Below, piece after piece: positions 62,316 to 64,000 of a stretch of DNA of 64,000 nucleotides; the stretch's first letter is position 1, and each line of letters opens with the position of its first letter. Location of the stretch: contig NZ_PKFQ01000001.1 of the NCBI RefSeq assembly GCF_002939475.1, positions 3,531,001 through 3,595,000 of the forward strand, read 5' to 3'. The notes beneath the pieces are model-generated. The model did not search any database and had not been told where the DNA came from. It saw only the letters and a program-made list of their open reading frames with translations. The DNA is from Streptomyces cinnamoneus. GTDB lineage: Bacteria > Actinomycetota > Actinomycetes > Streptomycetales > Streptomycetaceae. Position numbers and translations under genes: made by a program.

Positions 62316-63200
62316 CTACGGCAGGGCGTGCAGGATCTGCTCGATGACCACCGCTACGCCGTCGTCGTTGTTGGCGGCCGTGCGGTGCGTGGTGGCGGCC
62401 AGGACCTCGGGGTGCGCGTTGGCCATGGCGTACGACGTCCCCGCCCAGCCGAGCATCTCCAGGTCGTTCGGCATGTCGCCGAAGGCCACCACCTCCTCCG
62501 GCGCGATGCCGCGCCGCGCACAGCACTGGGCCAGGGTGCTGGCCTTGCTGACGCCGCGGCCGCTGATCTCCAGCAGCGCGGTGGGGCTGGACCGCGTGAA
62601 GCAGCCGTGCGTCCCGCCGGCCGTACGGGCCACGCTCAGGAATTCGTCCGGCCTGAGCGTGTCGTGGAAGGCGAGCAGCTTGATGATGGGGCCCGTGGTG
62701 TCGTGATCGCCGTCCAGCAGTTCCTCGGCGGGGGCGATCACCGAATCGTGATCGGGCTGGAAGGGCGGGTACCGCGGCTCGTAGTGGAAGCCCGAGGTGC
62801 GCTCGACCGCGAACGAGGCCCCCGGGGCGGCCGCGCGCACGCTGCGGACGATGGCCCGGGCGGCGGCGGACTCCAGCGGGCGGACCTCGGTGAACCGGCC
62901 GCCGTCGTGCAGGTCGGCGACGACGGCGCCGTTGGCGCAGATGGCCAGGCCGTGCCCGTGCACGTGGTCGCTCACCACGTCCATCCAGCGTGCGGGGCGG
63001 CCGGTGACGAAGAAGACCTCGATGCCGGCCTCCTCGGCGGCGGCGAGGGCCGCGACGGTGCGCCGGGAGACGGTCTTGTCGTCACGGAGCAGGGTGCCGT
63101 CGAGATCGGTGGCGATCAGCCGGGGTGCGGTGATCAGCCGTGGGGTGGCGGCCGGTCGGCCGCCGGCCGGGGTCTCGGGCTGCTCGATAGCGGAAGTCAC
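62316..63200 (-). CDS. Cof-type HAD-IIB family phosphatase
   Basis: A 294-residue HAD phosphatase. Motif I is LIATDLDGTLLRDD, motif II is the Thr in VFFVTGRPARW, motif III lysine follows in SGRGVSKAST, and motif IV is GDMPNDLEML. A C2B cap lies between (about 100-225). It acts on small phosphosugars or flavin phosphates; substrate unknown. I chose GTG 63200 (VTSAIEQ); an in-frame GTG at 63218 is also possible. Divergent from the LLM gene. Confidence 0.9.
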   Translation of the reverse strand: MTSAIEQPETPAGGRPAATPRLITAPRLIATDLDGTLLRDDKTVSRRTVAALAAAEEAGIEVFFVTGRPARWMDVVSDHVHGHGLAICANGAVVADLHDGGRFTEVRPLESAAARAIVRSVRAAAPGASFAVERTSGFHYEPRYPPFQPDHDSVIAPAEELLDGDHDTTGPIIKLLAFHDTLRPDEFLSVARTAGGTHGCFTRSSPTALLEISGRGVSKASTLAQCCARRGIAPEEVVAFGDMPNDLEMLGWAGTSYAMANAHPEVLAATTHRTAANNDDGVAVVIEQILHALP

Positions 63201-63364
63201 CCTTTCATTCTCGTTCACCGACCGGGTGCGGGCGGACAAACGTACGGCCGGTACATGCTCTTGAGCCTGGCGGACACAAGGGGCGGAGGGGGCGACGGGG
63301 CGGTGGGCAGGCGGGTGATCCGGGGAAGCGGAATCCCGCGTAAGCCTTTGTCGGAGCCAGCGCC

Positions 63365-63370
63365 TACGCT
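63365..63370 (+). promoter_or_regulatory. -10 element of the LLM oxidoreductase gene (leaderless candidate)
   Basis: TACGCT ends 7 nt before the ATG at 63378; no SD. The same CGCCTACGCTCG context precedes the HAD gene at 34749. Confidence 0.45.
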
Positions 63371-63377
63371 CGTTCCC

Positions 63378-64000
63378 ATGCGACTGAGCACCGTGATCCT
63401 TCCCGACCGCCGCTGGTCCGAGGGCGGCCGTGAGTCCTGGCAGCGAGCCGAGGAGCTCGGCTTCGATACGGCCTACACCTACGACCACCTGTCCTGGCGC
63501 ACCTTCCGGGACGGGCCGTGGTTCGGCGCGATACCGACCCTGACGGCCGCCGCATGCGTCACCTCCAGGATGCGGCTGGGCACGCTGGTCACCTCCCCGA
63601 ACTTCCGGCACCCGGTGACGCTCGCCAAGGAGCTCATCTCCCTGGACGACGTCTCGGGCGGACGCGTGACGCTCGGCATCGGCGCGGGCGGTTCGGGTTT
63701 CGACGCCACGGCGCTGCTCAAGGAGGGCCAGGCGCCGTGGACGCCGCGGCAGCGGGCCGACCGCTTCGCCGAGTTCGTCCCGTTGCTGGACCGGCTGCTG
63801 ACGGAGGACGTCGTCTCGTACGAGGGCGAGCACTACTCCGCGTCCGAGGTCCGCAACATCCCCGGTTGCGTCCAGCGCCCGCGGCTGCCCTTCGCCGTCG
63901 CCGCCACCGGCCCGCGCGGCATGCGGCTCGCGGCGCGGCACGGGCAGGCGTGGGTGACCACGGGCGACCCCAAGCTGTTCGAGAACGGCACCCCTGAGCA
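63378..64000 (+). CDS. LLM-class flavin/F420-dependent oxidoreductase (cut by window edge)
   Basis: 207 residues of a luciferase-like monooxygenase are present, running off the right edge. The TIM-barrel start MRLSTVILPDRRWSEGGRESWQRAEELGFDTAYTYDHLSWR and SGGRVTLGIGAGGSGFDATALL are typical of the F420- or FMN-dependent LLM family; the later AVAATGPRGMRLAARHGQAWVTTG is the cofactor-binding region. Substrate unknown. It is divergent from the HAD gene with a 177-bp shared region. Confidence 0.9.
   Translation, partial: MRLSTVILPDRRWSEGGRESWQRAEELGFDTAYTYDHLSWRTFRDGPWFGAIPTLTAAACVTSRMRLGTLVTSPNFRHPVTLAKELISLDDVSGGRVTLGIGAGGSGFDATALLKEGQAPWTPRQRADRFAEFVPLLDRLLTEDVVSYEGEHYSASEVRNIPGCVQRPRLPFAVAATGPRGMRLAARHGQAWVTTGDPKLFENGTPE

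Overview
The window is very GC-rich chromosomal DNA with strong third-position GC bias, and it looks like the conserved core of a Streptomyces chromosome close to the replication origin. Evidence for this is the gene order trxB / anti-sigma / ECF sigma / pseudokinase / murJ / DUF6049 / pcnA, the rpsF-ssb-rpsR-rplI-dnaB block, FemX, an SsgA-type sporulation protein, a Rex-controlled cydAB-cydCD operon and five perfect 14-bp ParB sites (parS, GTTTCACGTGAAAC). trxB at the left edge and the parS sites suggest that parAB and dnaA lie a short distance beyond the left end; this is inference from conserved synteny. I saw no tRNA, rRNA, insertion sequence, prophage or CRISPR array.

Layout. (1) 1-10.9 kb: a leftward cluster for redox stress and cell-wall assembly (trxB with a textbook SigR promoter, anti-sigma, SigM-type sigma factor, pseudokinase, MurJ, DUF6049), then rightward pcnA, which meets a leftward LppU-type gene at a 44-bp palindrome built around a parS site. 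(2) 10.9-21.4 kb: MFS exporter, inositol-phosphate synthase with a PadR regulator, a bifunctional penicillin-binding protein, a GT87 membrane glycosyltransferase, then leftward femX and an alanine-racemase-like gene, and a small membrane protein. (3) 21.7-26.9 kb: rpsF-ssb-rpsR-rplI, a convergent MATE exporter, and dnaB preceded by four DnaA-box-like sequences and a candidate promoter. (4) 26.9-41.2 kb: a more variable stretch with a PAP2 enzyme, serine hydrolase, aminotransferase, TetR protein with a zinc-ribbon tail, GNAT, MarR/MFS pair, HAD phosphatase, flavohaemoprotein plus PNPOx pair, Nudix, LysR, and small holin-like, cupin and DUF5326 proteins. (5) 41.6-49.8 kb: ssgA, a leftward YibE/F-NfeD-flotillin group, TPP riboswitch plus thiC, a membrane protein and a metallophosphoesterase. 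(6) 50-64 kb: LacI regulator, HisC-like aminotransferase, Rex operator with cydA-cydB-cydCD, an orphan GAF histidine kinase, an M23 peptidase, a Cof-type HAD phosphatase and the start of an LLM-class oxidoreductase.

Common threads are envelope assembly (MurJ, PBP, FemX, M23, SsgA), replication and segregation (dnaB, ssb, parS, DnaA boxes) and redox or respiration (trxB, flavohaemoprotein, cyd). Several genes have a TAnnnT-type -10 hexamer 6-9 nt before the start codon and no Shine-Dalgarno sequence, as expected of leaderless mRNAs. The most interesting items are three in-frame parS sites inside the anti-sigma gene, the parS-centred 44-bp palindrome, the DnaA-box cluster abutting the dnaB promoter, ssgA without its usual neighbour ssgR, and a DevS-like kinase whose first GAF domain lacks the haem-pocket segment.
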